Shown in pieces: positions 43,291 to 53,360 of a DNA stretch of 64,000 nucleotides. A program made the position numbers and the translations under genes. The stretch's first letter is position 1; the number at the start of each line of letters is the position of its first letter. The DNA is from Hyphomicrobiales bacterium (GTDB lineage: Bacteria; Pseudomonadota; Alphaproteobacteria; Rhizobiales; JACESI01): NCBI GenBank assembly GCA_039989895.1, contig JBDXGY010000001.1, positions 62,001-126,000 on the forward strand, read 5' to 3'. The notes under the pieces were generated by a model. That model made no database searches. It was not told the DNA's origin and worked only from the letters and a program-made list of their open reading frames with translations.

Positions 43291-45995
43291 GCTGCCAGCT
43301 CCAGCTCACTAGAAAGTTCTTTAAGCGCTGAAATAAGTCCAGGCCGGTCAAATTTTGCGACGAAATCATCAAATCGCATTTCACGACATTTCTCTATGAG
43401 TGATGGCGTGCAAACGGAAGAAATAGCCAATAAAGCCGGGCATCCGTATGTTGGTTTGGCATGAATGATTTTCGCTAGGTCGAAACCGTTAGGGCCACTC
43501 ATTTCAACATCAGCGACAACGACATCAAACATATAATTTTGGTCCAAAAGCTCTTTCGCTGCTTCAACACTTGTCGCGCCTGTTACACGGTAACCAGCAG
43601 CCTGCAGAATTGGTTTCAGCATGTTGTGGAAGAACTCTGAATCATCAACATACAATAACTTGCGAGCTTTTTTCTCATCGCTTGTATCGTCGCGTGTGAA
43701 CCAATCATCAAACGCCATCAGCAAATAATGGCCGATATCGATCATCTCGGTTGCTTTGCCTTTAATCACAGCAGAGCCAAGTAATCCAAGTTCATCTGAT
43801 TCAACTTCTATAACAAGCCTATCTTCAACGATATCGACGATTTCATCGACAACAAGCCCCATCGTGCGACCAGCATCAGAGAACACCAGCATTGGCTGTG
43901 CACCCTCTTCTTTGCGCTTGTAATCAGCGTTGATATGAACAAGAGGCATCAATGTTCCACGATATTGGACCAGTTCTTGTCCATTTGAACTCTCAATTTC
44001 TTTGACATCCACTTCTTCAAGACGCGTAACCAAGGATAACGGAACAGCTTTTGGTACATCTGATCCAGCACGGAAAAGAAGCATTGAAGTGGTTGGGTCG
44101 TCGTTAGAGATCGCGTCTTGTTGTGCTTGATCTTTAGCAGCGATTTCCTCGCTAACGCCTTCACTCACACCATTAGCGACACCATTTGGATCAACGATCA
44201 TGATGACACTACCATCGCCAAGAATGGTGTTGCCTGAAAACATATTCACGTTGCGCAGCGCCGTTGACATCGGTTTGACGACAATTTCCTCTGTGTGGAA
44301 AACACTATCAACCACAACGCCAAAGGATTGCGACCCAACCTGCATCACGACAATAAAGCCTTGATCTTCAGATACTGCCGCCGCAGCTTTCTCTTCATCG
44401 AGATGTTTAATACCCAACAGACGGCTGAGATTCACCAGTGGCAACAATTTGTTACGCAACCGCAGAACAGGCGTCTCTTTAATATGCTCGATTTTATGTT
44501 CAGAATTCGTTTCAGCTTGAACCAATTCAACAACGGATAATTGCGGGATTGCAAAGCGATCACCAGATGATTCAACAATAAGCGCTGACACAATCGCCAG
44601 CGTCAGCGGAATTTTGATTGTAAAGGTTGACCCTTTACCCGTGATCGACTTCACATCAACCGTACCGCCAATCACCTCAATATTATTGCGCACAACATCC
44701 ATACCAACGCCACGTCCAGAGACGCTTGTGACAACTTCAGCAGTCGAAAGGCCTGCATTAAAGATATACTTTTGGATTTGCGATTCAGGCATTGCATCAA
44801 GTTCAGCTTCGGTCGCCAAACCATTTGCAACAATCTTCTCTTTAATACGCGTAATATTCAGACCACGGCCATCGTCAGCAATCTCAATAATAATGTGACC
44901 GCCTTCATGATAAGCAGACAGCTTAATCACGCCTTTTTCAGGCTTGCCTGCGCGCCGTCTTTCATCTGGCCCCTCAAGACCATGATCACCTGAGTTACGA
45001 ACCATGTGAGTCAGCGGATCTTTAATCATATCAAGAACTTGACGATCAAGTTCGGTTTCAGCGCCGATCATCTGTAGGTCAATTTCTTTTTTCAGTTCAT
45101 TGCCCAGATCGCGCACAATACGAGGTAGCTTTTGCCATGCATTGCCAATTGGTTGCATCCGCGTTTTCATAACGCCTTCTTGCAATTCACCTGTCACATT
45201 AGACAAGCGCTGCAATGGCACTTTAAATTCAGATTCTTCATTACGCCGGGCGATTTCCATAAGCTGGTTTCTTGTCAAAACAAGCTCAGACACCATCGTC
45301 ATCAAATCTTCAAGAGTATCGACGTTAACCCGCAGCGATTGTGTGGAAACCGCGCCTTTAGCCTTAGAGTCTTTTTTCGCTTCTTCAGCTTTTACAGGTT
45401 TTGCTACCTCTTCAGGCTTAGCAACTTCTTCTACAATATCCAGTTCGACTTCTGTTTCATTAAAGGCTCGCTCAAGCTCATCAAGCGACACTTCACCAAC
45501 ACGCAAATCGCGTTCAATCTCTTGTACCACTATAGGCTCATCACCGTTTTCACTGCTAGCAGCTGCTTCTTGTGGTGCATCAGAACTTTCATCTGATTTA
45601 GCACCACCACCGGATTCTTCGCCCAGACTAATCGCATTCAATGCATCAATCAGATCAGCATCACTGCCTTCAGGCTCAACGCCATCAGCTTCTTCAAGCG
45701 TAACCAAAATTTCTTTAAGGCGATCAATAGACTGCAGAATGAAAGAAACACCATCCTCAGTAACAGGCTTACCATCACGGTATTTACCCATCAGCGTTTC
45801 AGACGCATGAGCCAAACCCTCTAGTCTTGGTAGTCCTAAGAAACCGCATGTACCTTTAATAGTGTGTACAAGGCGGAAAATATTATCAAGAATCCCAGCA
45901 TTATTTGGTTCTTGTTCAAAACGAACAAGCTCCAAATCAACGACATCGAGGCTCTCGGTTGTTTCAGTCAAAAATTCTTGAAGTAAATCGTCCAT
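43287..45995 (-). CDS. cheA: hybrid chemotaxis histidine kinase CheA with second CheW domain and receiver
   Basis: The 902-residue protein is longer than a standard CheA (about 650). Domains in order: HPt (1-110, His44 in LVHTIKGTCGFLG), acidic linker, dimerisation and ATPase (about 220-495; HMVRNSGDHG N-box, IADDGRGLNI G-box, GRGVGMDVV), first CheW-like domain (about 500-625), second CheW-like domain (about 655-775) and a C-terminal receiver (about 780-895, LLYVDD and Asp in VVVADVEMSG). It passes phosphate to CheY and CheB and perhaps to its own receiver. Its neighbours chpT and ctrA suggest it works in the same circuit. Confidence 0.94.
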   Translation of the reverse strand: MDDLLQEFLTETTESLDVVDLELVRFEQEPNNAGILDNIFRLVHTIKGTCGFLGLPRLEGLAHASETLMGKYRDGKPVTEDGVSFILQSIDRLKEILVTLEEADGVEPEGSDADLIDALNAISLGEESGGGAKSDESSDAPQEAAASSENGDEPIVVQEIERDLRVGEVSLDELERAFNETEVELDIVEEVAKPEEVAKPVKAEEAKKDSKAKGAVSTQSLRVNVDTLEDLMTMVSELVLTRNQLMEIARRNEESEFKVPLQRLSNVTGELQEGVMKTRMQPIGNAWQKLPRIVRDLGNELKKEIDLQMIGAETELDRQVLDMIKDPLTHMVRNSGDHGLEGPDERRRAGKPEKGVIKLSAYHEGGHIIIEIADDGRGLNITRIKEKIVANGLATEAELDAMPESQIQKYIFNAGLSTAEVVTSVSGRGVGMDVVRNNIEVIGGTVDVKSITGKGSTFTIKIPLTLAIVSALIVESSGDRFAIPQLSVVELVQAETNSEHKIEHIKETPVLRLRNKLLPLVNLSRLLGIKHLDEEKAAAAVSEDQGFIVVMQVGSQSFGVVVDSVFHTEEIVVKPMSTALRNVNMFSGNTILGDGSVIMIVDPNGVANGVSEGVSEEIAAKDQAQQDAISNDDPTTSMLLFRAGSDVPKAVPLSLVTRLEEVDVKEIESSNGQELVQYRGTLMPLVHINADYKRKEEGAQPMLVFSDAGRTMGLVVDEIVDIVEDRLVIEVESDELGLLGSAVIKGKATEMIDIGHYLLMAFDDWFTRDDTSDEKKARKLLYVDDSEFFHNMLKPILQAAGYRVTGATSVEAAKELLDQNYMFDVVVADVEMSGPNGFDLAKIIHAKPTYGCPALLAISSVCTPSLIEKCREMRFDDFVAKFDRPGLISALKELSSELELAA

Positions 45996-46143
45996 ATTTC
46001 ACGCCAATATCTATTATGCCGAATTTGGTAATTAAATTCGCGGCTACATGGCGTTCATTTTTCATTTAAAGCGTTAATATAGACTAAAACTTAGAGCGGA
46101 AAGTTCAAAATAATTCGAAATACCTAAATTATTACCCAAGCAA

Positions 46144-46788
46144 TCAAGCGCTGGCAGTGATCACAGCGTCCTCGCCTTCCATTAGCATTGTGATATTTAA
46201 ACCCGACAATCGTGCTAATAAGCCACAATAATATGGTTGCACAGTATGAGCATCCACCAGCTCTTCCTCAGGGAGGCTCTTGACCATTGCCGCAACACTC
46301 TCAGCAATGCGTGCCTTCAGACCAGAACAGAGTAATTTGAAAGATGGGTTCCCATCTTCTTTCTCCATTGAAATGGTAATTTTTCCACCTTGAGGCACAC
46401 AATTTAACGCCAGCAATAGGAGGTTAAGTACTAATTTAACTTGATTTTTTGGCAAATACTGCCGCTCTATCTTCCATTCAAGGTCGGCCTTTTCTGCCAC
46501 CATATAACCCTGTGCCACTTCTTCAGCATCGCCGGTATCAATTTCAGCACCCGCTGAACCCGCAGCACCGTAAGCTATGCGAGCAAACTTTAGCTTGGCG
46601 GAAGCTTGTGTTGCACTGCGTTTAATCAGGTCCATAGCCATATCTCGCATGGAGCCGTCAATGTCTTCCTCCATCAATTCCAGGCCGTTTGTAATAGCAC
46701 CAACTGGAGAAATAATATCATGGCAAACTTTGCTGCATAATAGCGCCCCAAGATCGCTTGCTTCTAATTCTTTGCTTTTATCAGCCAT
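46144..46788 (-). CDS. chpT: histidine phosphotransferase ChpT
   Basis: The start is ATG 46788 (MADKSKELE), with AGAGGT 6 bases upstream; a frame to 46818 has no such site. The 214-residue protein has the ChpT motif LGALLCSKVCHDIISPVGAI, with phospho-acceptor His23, and a degenerate C-terminal ATPase-like domain. In Caulobacter and Brucella, ChpT transfers phosphate from CckA to CtrA and CpdR. The gene lies upstream of cheA with 148 bp between them. Confidence 0.93.
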   Translation of the reverse strand: MADKSKELEASDLGALLCSKVCHDIISPVGAITNGLELMEEDIDGSMRDMAMDLIKRSATQASAKLKFARIAYGAAGSAGAEIDTGDAEEVAQGYMVAEKADLEWKIERQYLPKNQVKLVLNLLLLALNCVPQGGKITISMEKEDGNPSFKLLCSGLKARIAESVAAMVKSLPEEELVDAHTVQPYYCGLLARLSGLNITMLMEGEDAVITASA

Positions 46789-46950
46789 AATTTTACCTCT
46801 CGTGAATTTACGAATCAAAAAATCGCCCCCATAGAGGTATCTTCAGAAATCAAAGATGCCAAGGGATACAATGATCTATCTTGTGGTTGCATTACATTTA
46901 GTGTGGAATTCGCTCTAGGCTTCGGTAAACGCTGTAATCATAAAACATAA

Positions 46951-47418
46951 TTATTTTGATAATGTCATCCGAAGCTGTTCCCAATTACTTTCGCCCAATT
47001 CAGTATATTGGACAGGTTTTTGTATCCACTTATCCCGCGCTTCTATCGAATAGAAGAACAATAGTTTATTTTCATAAATAGCCCAAACATTCGGATTCCC
47101 CTCAGTCAAGCGATCTTGCGCCACCGAATAAGCCCCATATCCATTAAACTTAGGAACAAAGGCTTTTGGCGATTCTAAAAATCGTTCTTTATTTGCCGCA
47201 TTCTGAAATCTCCAATAAGCACCGCCCCACTCAGCTTCATAACCCCCGATACCCATAATCGCTGCGTTCTTATCGAAATAAGCGACAGGATCAAAACCAT
47301 GAATGGCTATCCCTGTGGCAGGACTTGTTACGAAAAGATTGAAGGCATAAACTGGGTATGAAAATGCAAGTGCCGTGAATAGGCTAAAAACAGGCATAAG
47401 AAATTTGGCCACAATCAT
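46951..47418 (-). CDS. exported YHS-domain protein
   Basis: The 155-residue protein has a signal peptide (cleavage near VYA) and a YHS-like domain: IAIHGFDPVAYFDKNAA near residue 37, followed by WGGAYWRFQNAANKERFLESPKAFVPKFNGYGAY. Such proteins are secreted or periplasmic, with a possible metal- or haem-related role that is not established. It diverges from the EipA gene across 131 bp. No close partner. Confidence 0.82.
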   Translation of the reverse strand: MIVAKFLMPVFSLFTALAFSYPVYAFNLFVTSPATGIAIHGFDPVAYFDKNAAIMGIGGYEAEWGGAYWRFQNAANKERFLESPKAFVPKFNGYGAYSVAQDRLTEGNPNVWAIYENKLLFFYSIEARDKWIQKPVQYTELGESNWEQLRMTLSK

Positions 47419-47549
47419 GTAGAATCCTCATTGATTCGAAATCAGATAAACCAGTAATGCGTCTATAACTTGGAAAAATCGTTAAACTGACCAATTTACA
47501 AGCCTAATATTATCTAACCCTATGATTGACTATCTAAAAAGGATGTACC

Positions 47550-48179
47550 ATGCGACGCTTTAATTTATTCGCAAAATCATTGTTTGTCTCGCAATATTCA
47601 TTATTGCAGCTATCTATTGCACTTGTCTTTACTCTCACAGTCGTTCTCGCCACACCGCACAGTGCGGCGGCACAGCAAAGTAACATCAATCCCAATGATA
47701 CATTCACAGTGGATGAAATTTTAAACACCGGCCATAAGTTTTTTGGCAATGTATCAGGTGGATTAGCCAGTGTGGTTGAAAGAGCATTCTCACGCTTCGG
47801 CCTTCCAAACGGTTATGTTCTGGGTGAGCAAGCTGCTGGCGCATTCATAGGCGGGCTTCAATATGGCGAAGGTATTCTGCATACAAAAAGCTCAGGACAA
47901 TATAAAGCCTTCTGGCAAGGGCCCACGATCGGTTGGGATTTTGGTGGCGCAGGCACACGCACTATGATGCTCGTCTATCAGCTTCCTGATGTTGAATCCC
48001 TTTATAAGAGGTTTCCCGGTGTAAGTGGGTCTGCCGTCGTAATCGGTGGCGTGGAAATGTCTGTTAGAAAACGAGGAAACACCATCGTTGTTCCTATCAG
48101 AAGTGGCGTTGGTGCCAGATTGGGCGTTAACGTTGGTTATCTAAAGTTCACGACCAAAGCGACAATTAACCCCTTCTAG
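47550..48179 (+). CDS. eipA: EipA-like envelope integrity protein (DUF1134)
   Basis: The 209-residue protein has a signal peptide ending at SAAAQ, then the DUF1134 domain (about 50-205; TVDEILNTGHKFFGNVSGGL, PTIGWDFGGAGTRTMMLVYQL). Brucella EipA, the studied member, is a periplasmic protein needed for normal envelope integrity and cell division. Length agrees. It diverges from the YHS gene and is followed 59 bp downstream by a coiled-coil membrane protein. Confidence 0.88.
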   Translation: MRRFNLFAKSLFVSQYSLLQLSIALVFTLTVVLATPHSAAAQQSNINPNDTFTVDEILNTGHKFFGNVSGGLASVVERAFSRFGLPNGYVLGEQAAGAFIGGLQYGEGILHTKSSGQYKAFWQGPTIGWDFGGAGTRTMMLVYQLPDVESLYKRFPGVSGSAVVIGGVEMSVRKRGNTIVVPIRSGVGARLGVNVGYLKFTTKATINPF

Positions 48180-48238
48180 TCTCGAAAAATAATATTTTGG
48201 ATGTATAACTAAACCCAAAGTTGGGGAGTTTTTGTTGC

Positions 48239-49312
48239 TTGATTGAAATCGCTCTTTTTTCCACTGCCGGGTTTTTGGTCGCGGCCTTAATAGCTTTATT
48301 AGCTTTGCCTTTTCTGACAGGCCAAGCCTCAAGGTCTGCTGTCCATAAAATGCGTGAGAACATGCCTTTCACTGCGGCAGAAATGTCAGCGGACAAGGAT
48401 CAATTGCGTGCAGAACATGCTGTTGCATTGCGCAAACTTGAAATGAAAATCGATAAGCAGGCCGAAAAAATATCTGCCCAAAACATTGAACTCAATGAAT
48501 TCAACGAAAAAATCAGTGCCACCAATAAAATCAGCAAGGCAGGCAAGCTGGCTTTAGAAGAAATTCGTAGTAAAGAAATTGATCTCAATGATCGCCTAAG
48601 AAAGCGCGATGCTGACTATGCTGGGTTGGAGCAACGCTCCCGCCGGATGATACGAGAAAACCGTGAACTAAAGCTCGCACTGCGCAAAGAAAACAAAAGC
48701 CTGAAGACGGAGGACAAGAGCACCACTTCAGATGACGATAATCAGATAAAGCCATCATCAAAAAACAAATCAACGCCCCAAAATGAGGCTAAGCTCAGCG
48801 CTCTCATTGATAAAAACAAACAAGCGAACAAAAAAATCTCGGATTTGCAGGAGCAGCTGTCTATTGCCTTGAATACACCTGGCATCGCAGGAAGCAGCAG
48901 CTCAAAAGATAAAAAAGCCATTCGCTTGCCCAAAGCCAAACTACCATCCACGCTGGGTGGCGAAAACGCTCGCTCACAGAACACATCAGACACAGATTCT
49001 ATAGCAGACCTACAAGAAGAATTGTTAAATATGGCTGCCCAAATGGCGCATATAACAGCAACCATCGAAGGGGATAATTCTAAAATTACTGAAATTTTGA
49101 CCACGTCTGATGAAACCAATAGTGGATCATTGTCATCCCGAATCCAAGCACTGATGGATCACTCAAATAAAGAAACACCAAAACTACCCAAGGCAAAGGG
49201 ACTAACAGCTGCTAAAAAAACAACAAAAGCAGCACCCAAAAGTTCTCGCGCATCATCTACGCGCGCAAGGAAGACCACCAAGGCCAAACCGACACAAACC
49301 GAAAAAGCTTGA
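48239..49312 (+). CDS. membrane-anchored coiled-coil protein (probable TTG start)
   Basis: The start is taken as TTG 48239, 10 bases after GGGGAG at 48223-48228; this gives MIEIALFSTAGFLVAALIAL, a clean membrane anchor. A TTG at 48221 would begin before the ribosome-binding site. The 357-residue protein continues with FTAAEMSADKDQLRAEHA, a phrase I know from rhizobial relatives, then a long charged coiled coil (about 50-170), a Ser/Lys-rich linker and a basic Ala/Lys/Arg tail. The function is unknown. It lies 59 bp after eipA on the same strand, suggesting a shared transcript. Confidence 0.75.
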   Translation: MIEIALFSTAGFLVAALIALLALPFLTGQASRSAVHKMRENMPFTAAEMSADKDQLRAEHAVALRKLEMKIDKQAEKISAQNIELNEFNEKISATNKISKAGKLALEEIRSKEIDLNDRLRKRDADYAGLEQRSRRMIRENRELKLALRKENKSLKTEDKSTTSDDDNQIKPSSKNKSTPQNEAKLSALIDKNKQANKKISDLQEQLSIALNTPGIAGSSSSKDKKAIRLPKAKLPSTLGGENARSQNTSDTDSIADLQEELLNMAAQMAHITATIEGDNSKITEILTTSDETNSGSLSSRIQALMDHSNKETPKLPKAKGLTAAKKTTKAAPKSSRASSTRARKTTKAKPTQTEKA

Positions 49313-49328
49313 CAGAAAAATTCAGAGT

Positions 49329-49715
49329 TTATTTTTGCGGTAGTGCCATAACAGAGAAGACTTGCCAGCTTGGCACGTCAATCAACAAGACACCGCCCTC
49401 GCCGCCTTCACCATCATATGTGACAGCCAAATTATTGCCATCAAGCGCAACCCCAATAATGCGAGTACCAGCGGGCAAAGGATAAGATGCGCGGCGCAAA
49501 TCAGCCTCGGTGACAACCGACGGCACACTGTAGGCTGCTGTCTCACTTTCATCGCTTTGATTTATTTTATAAAATATAGCTGCAAAAACAGATCCTAAAC
49601 CTAAAACCATAATCATGGTTGAGCCAAATAATAGCCGGCGCAGCTTGATACGCACACGCTCCATTGCTGGATCCAGCGGTTCTTCTTGTTTTTCATCGTT
49701 AAATGGTTCAGACAA
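49329..49715 (-). CDS. DUF6476 family membrane protein (probable TTG start)
   Basis: The longest frame, from ATG 49763, would overlap the divergent rluD start. A TTG at 49715 with AGGT 5 bases before it gives MSEPFNDEKQEEP and avoids the overlap. The 128-residue protein has one membrane helix (about 33-52) and a beta-rich domain with LPAGTRIIGVALDGNNLAVTY. DUF6476 proteins sit next to rluD in many Rhizobiales as I recall, and have no assigned role. Confidence 0.7.
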   Translation of the reverse strand: MSEPFNDEKQEEPLDPAMERVRIKLRRLLFGSTMIMVLGLGSVFAAIFYKINQSDESETAAYSVPSVVTEADLRRASYPLPAGTRIIGVALDGNNLAVTYDGEGGEGGVLLIDVPSWQVFSVMALPQK

Positions 49716-49751
49716 TTGCGACCTACTATAATTGGATTTGAATGCAACACC

Positions 49752-50855
49752 ATGCCAGATCATTCAGAAATAAATGAGGCTCATGAAGCACTATCAGAGG
49801 ATTTAGTATCTGATATTACAGAAAAACGCATCCCTCTAAAGACTGAAATTTTAGAAACTGGTGAACGTTACACATTCGAGATCACGCAAAGCGATGCAGG
49901 CATGCGCCTGGATGCTTTTTTACCACTGGCCGTAGATGGATTTTCACGGAGTCGACTTCAGGACATTATCAAGAGCGGCAATGCCACGGTGAACACAAAA
50001 TCAGCACCCCCTAAAATCAAGCTGAAGCAAGGCGATTGCGTTGTTCTTTTAATACCCCTACCAGAAGACCCAACGCCACAAGGTGAAGATATCCCGCTTG
50101 ATATCGTTTTTGAAGACGATGATTTGATTGTCGTCAATAAACCGACAGATATGGTCGTCCATCCCGCAGCAGGCAATTGGACCGGCACTTTGGTCAATGC
50201 GCTCATCCATCATTGCGGCGATAGTCTTTCGGGCATTGGTGGCGTGAGGCGCCCTGGCATTGTGCATCGTCTGGATAAAGAAACCTCAGGCCTTTTGATT
50301 GTCGCTAAAAACGACCATACCCACCAAGGGTTAGCCGCCCAATTTGCCGACCATGGCCGCACCGGCCCCCTGCGTCGCGCCTATAAAGCGATCGTATGGA
50401 ACACACCATCACGTGCCAAAGGCACCATTCAAACTCAACTTGGCCGCGCACCGAACAACCGGCTTAAAATCGCCGTAGTCGAGAAAGACGGCCGCGAGGC
50501 AATCACCCATTATGATGTGGTTGAGACCTATGGGCGCGATGCCAACAAAGGCGAGGCACTGGCAAGTTTAGTTACTTGCCACCTGGAGACAGGACGCACA
50601 CACCAAATCCGCGTTCATATGACACACATTGGTTGCCCATTAATCGGCGATCCCGTCTATGGCACTGGCTTTGCAACAAAATCTGCTCGCATGCCGCAAG
50701 ATGTAGCACACCAGATCAAAAAACTTGGGCGACAAGCGCTGCACGCCTTTTTACTGGAAATAGAACATCCCCGCACCGGCGAGACTTTGAGTTTTGAAAG
50801 TCCTTTACCCAAGGATTTACAAAAACTCGCCAACACACTCAAAAAACACGGCTAA
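49752..50855 (+). CDS. rluD: RluA-family pseudouridine synthase, RluD-like
   Basis: The start is ATG 49752 (MPDHSEINE); a frame back to 49686 would overlap the divergent DUF6476 gene by more. The 367-residue protein has an S4 RNA-binding domain (about 55-115, DAFLPLAVDGFSRSRLQDII) and the catalytic domain with the RluA motif GIVHRLDKETSGLLIV, containing the catalytic Asp near residue 175. It probably converts uridines of helix 69 in 23S rRNA to pseudouridine. The N-terminus is 40-50 residues longer than in E. coli RluD. Confidence 0.92.
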   Translation: MPDHSEINEAHEALSEDLVSDITEKRIPLKTEILETGERYTFEITQSDAGMRLDAFLPLAVDGFSRSRLQDIIKSGNATVNTKSAPPKIKLKQGDCVVLLIPLPEDPTPQGEDIPLDIVFEDDDLIVVNKPTDMVVHPAAGNWTGTLVNALIHHCGDSLSGIGGVRRPGIVHRLDKETSGLLIVAKNDHTHQGLAAQFADHGRTGPLRRAYKAIVWNTPSRAKGTIQTQLGRAPNNRLKIAVVEKDGREAITHYDVVETYGRDANKGEALASLVTCHLETGRTHQIRVHMTHIGCPLIGDPVYGTGFATKSARMPQDVAHQIKKLGRQALHAFLLEIEHPRTGETLSFESPLPKDLQKLANTLKKHG

Positions 50856-50865
50856 CGCCGTCAAA

Positions 50866-51795
50866 TTAAACTATCTTGCCTCGCTTATTGGCGAAATGTT
50901 GCGCAAGCATGATGCCACCCATCACGAGCAGCATGCCCACCGCATGATACCAAAGAAACGCTTCGCCTAAGACCAGCACAGCCAACAAAGCCCCAAAGAC
51001 AGGCACTGCATTTAAAAACAAAGCGGCACTATTCGCGCCCAGAAGTTCATTGCCTTTGATATAAAAAGCTTGTGACGCGATTGATGGCAGCGTTGCCGCA
51101 AAAAGAACAATCCCCCAAGCAAGCGTTGTCGAAGGGAAAATAAACTTTGGCGTGCTTGCTTCATATAAAGCATATGGCACAGCAGAAAGAGCCGCAGCGA
51201 TTGTCAAAACAATAAGAAAGCTCAACCAATGCACATCAGGCTTTGAACGTAACGCCACTGTAAAACCAGCATACAAAAAAGCTGCCCCCATCATAATAAC
51301 ATCACCAATATTAAAATCGAGCGCAACCAAACGAGAAATATCACCATGGGTCACGGTAACAGCAACACCTATGAGGGTAATAATATAGCCTATAATTTGG
51401 ACAAAGAAGGGTTTTGAACGAAAGATAATAAAATTGATAAGGAAAATGAACATAGGCATTGCAGCCTGTTCAATGGTCACATTAAGCGCGCTCGTATGAG
51501 TGAGCGCTGTGTAAAGCAGAATATTAAAAGTCGTAAATCCTATCGACCCCATCAGTGCAAAATAGATCAAATTTTTGCGTATAACAGGCCAATCAATCGA
51601 CAATTTTTTCTTCGCTAGAGGGAAAAGGATGCATGAGGCAATACTCCACCTGAAAAAAGTCAATAACATGGGAGAGACCTCACCATGAGCCAACTTTCCT
51701 GCAACAGCATTCCCGCCCCAAAAAAAAGTAGCAATCAACAAAACAACAACACCGTTGTTAACGAAGCGCTTAACCGTATGACCTAAGCCGAGCAT
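50866..51795 (-). CDS. EamA/DMT-family transporter
   Basis: The 309-residue protein has ten hydrophobic segments forming two EamA repeats (LIATFFWGGNAVAGKL at the start, GAAFLYAGFTVAL in the middle, and a final LGEAFLWYHAVGMLLVMGGI). It is a drug/metabolite transporter of the RhaT/YdcZ group, which export small metabolites. The substrate cannot be told. It faces rluD with 10 bp between the stops and diverges from purA. Confidence 0.92.
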   Translation of the reverse strand: MLGLGHTVKRFVNNGVVVLLIATFFWGGNAVAGKLAHGEVSPMLLTFFRWSIASCILFPLAKKKLSIDWPVIRKNLIYFALMGSIGFTTFNILLYTALTHTSALNVTIEQAAMPMFIFLINFIIFRSKPFFVQIIGYIITLIGVAVTVTHGDISRLVALDFNIGDVIMMGAAFLYAGFTVALRSKPDVHWLSFLIVLTIAAALSAVPYALYEASTPKFIFPSTTLAWGIVLFAATLPSIASQAFYIKGNELLGANSAALFLNAVPVFGALLAVLVLGEAFLWYHAVGMLLVMGGIMLAQHFANKRGKIV

Positions 51796-52035
51796 TAATT
51801 AAATTTATCCATATGACAGAACCATAAAAAGCCAACCAAACTTAATTAAGGTATTTAAAAGTGAAAAAGAAAATAAATTAGACAAATAACTTGGTTGATA
51901 GTATCGCCATAGCGTCAAAGCTCGCCTATAGTCCAGCCGCCCGAGCTACACATTGCTACAAAGTTAAGTGATCGCAGGGTATTTTTTGTGAAACCAGAGC
52001 GGCTTATAGCCATCAAATAACGAAAAGTAGAAAAA

Positions 52036-53328
52036 TTGGCAAATGTAGTGATAGTTGGCTCCCAATGGGGAGATGAGGGTAAAGGTAAGATTGTTGACTG
52101 GTTATCAGAGCGCGCTGACGTTGTGGTGCGTTTTCAAGGAGGCCATAATGCGGGGCATACGCTCGTCATTGATGGCGTTTCTTATAAATTAAGCTTGCTC
52201 CCTTCCGGGATAGTTCGCAATGGGAAAACTTCAGTCATTGGTAATGGTGTTGTCGTTGATCCCCACGCATTGGTTGCCGAAATTGGTCGCCTGCGCGAAC
52301 AAAACGTCACCATCAATACTGACACATTGAAAATTGCAGAAAACGCAACGCTTATTCTATCCCTCCACCGTGAGCTTGATGGCATACGCGAAGGCTCAAG
52401 CGAGGGCACAAAAATAGGCACAACCAAGCGAGGCATCGGCCCCGCCTATGAGGATAAAATTGGCCGTCGCGCTATACGCCTCATGGACCTAGCCAATTTG
52501 AACAGCCTACGCGGCAAGATTGATCGCCTTTTAGGACATCACAACCCATTAAGGCGCGGTCTTGGCCAACCTGAAATTTCTGCAGATGCTATTTATAAAG
52601 AGCTGGAAGAAGTAGCCCCTATCATTCTTCCCTACATGGCTGCCGTTTGGCGCCTTCTTGATGAACACTGCAAAAAAGGTGACCGATTACTATTTGAAGG
52701 GGCACAAGGCGCGCTTCTTGATATTGACCATGGCACATACCCCTATGTCACTTCATCAAATACCATTGCAGGTCAAGCATCCTGTGGCTCAGGCCTTGGG
52801 CCTGATGCCATAGACTATGTGCTTGGCATCACAAAAGCCTATACAACCCGCGTTGGCGAGGGTCCTTTTCCCACAGAACTAGATAATGAAGTCGGTCAAT
52901 TTTTGGGCGAACGCGGCCATGAATTTGGAACTGTCACAGGTCGAAAACGCCGATGCGGCTGGTTTGACGCGGTCCTTGTACGCCAAACAGCGAAAATCTC
53001 TGGCATCACCGGTATCGCACTGACAAAACTTGACGTACTTGACGGCCTCGATGAACTAAAAATATGTGTTGGCTATAAGCTAGATGGTAAAATCATCGAC
53101 TATCTGCCCGCATCAGAAGGCGCTCAAGCACGTGTTGAACCTATTTATGAAACACTGGAGGGCTGGCATGATACAACTGTCGGCGCTAGAACTTGGAATG
53201 AATTGCCAGCTCAGGCCATAAAATATGTTAAACATATAGAAGAACTTATCCAGACTCCTGTCGCTTTATTATCCACTTCTCCCGAACGCGACGATACTAT
53301 TCTTGTTCAAGATCCATTTCAGGACTAG
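52036..53328 (+). CDS. purA: adenylosuccinate synthetase (TTG start)
   Basis: PurA joins IMP and aspartate with GTP in AMP synthesis. The 430-residue protein reads [25 protein letters not shown], with the P-loop at residues 12-18, GGHNAGHT with the catalytic His near 42, and a full C-terminal R-loop. The start codon is TTG; the next in-frame ATG is far inside the protein, so TTG is required to keep the P-loop. No strong ribosome-binding site precedes it (weak AAAAAGTAGAAA). The Pro/Glu-repeat gene follows 32 bp downstream. Confidence 0.96.
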   Translation: MANVVIVGSQWGDEGKGKIVDWLSERADVVVRFQGGHNAGHTLVIDGVSYKLSLLPSGIVRNGKTSVIGNGVVVDPHALVAEIGRLREQNVTINTDTLKIAENATLILSLHRELDGIREGSSEGTKIGTTKRGIGPAYEDKIGRRAIRLMDLANLNSLRGKIDRLLGHHNPLRRGLGQPEISADAIYKELEEVAPIILPYMAAVWRLLDEHCKKGDRLLFEGAQGALLDIDHGTYPYVTSSNTIAGQASCGSGLGPDAIDYVLGITKAYTTRVGEGPFPTELDNEVGQFLGERGHEFGTVTGRKRRCGWFDAVLVRQTAKISGITGIALTKLDVLDGLDELKICVGYKLDGKIIDYLPASEGAQARVEPIYETLEGWHDTTVGARTWNELPAQAIKYVKHIEELIQTPVALLSTSPERDDTILVQDPFQD

Positions 53329-53360
53329 AATTAGATTAAATAAGAAAATATGGAACTATC

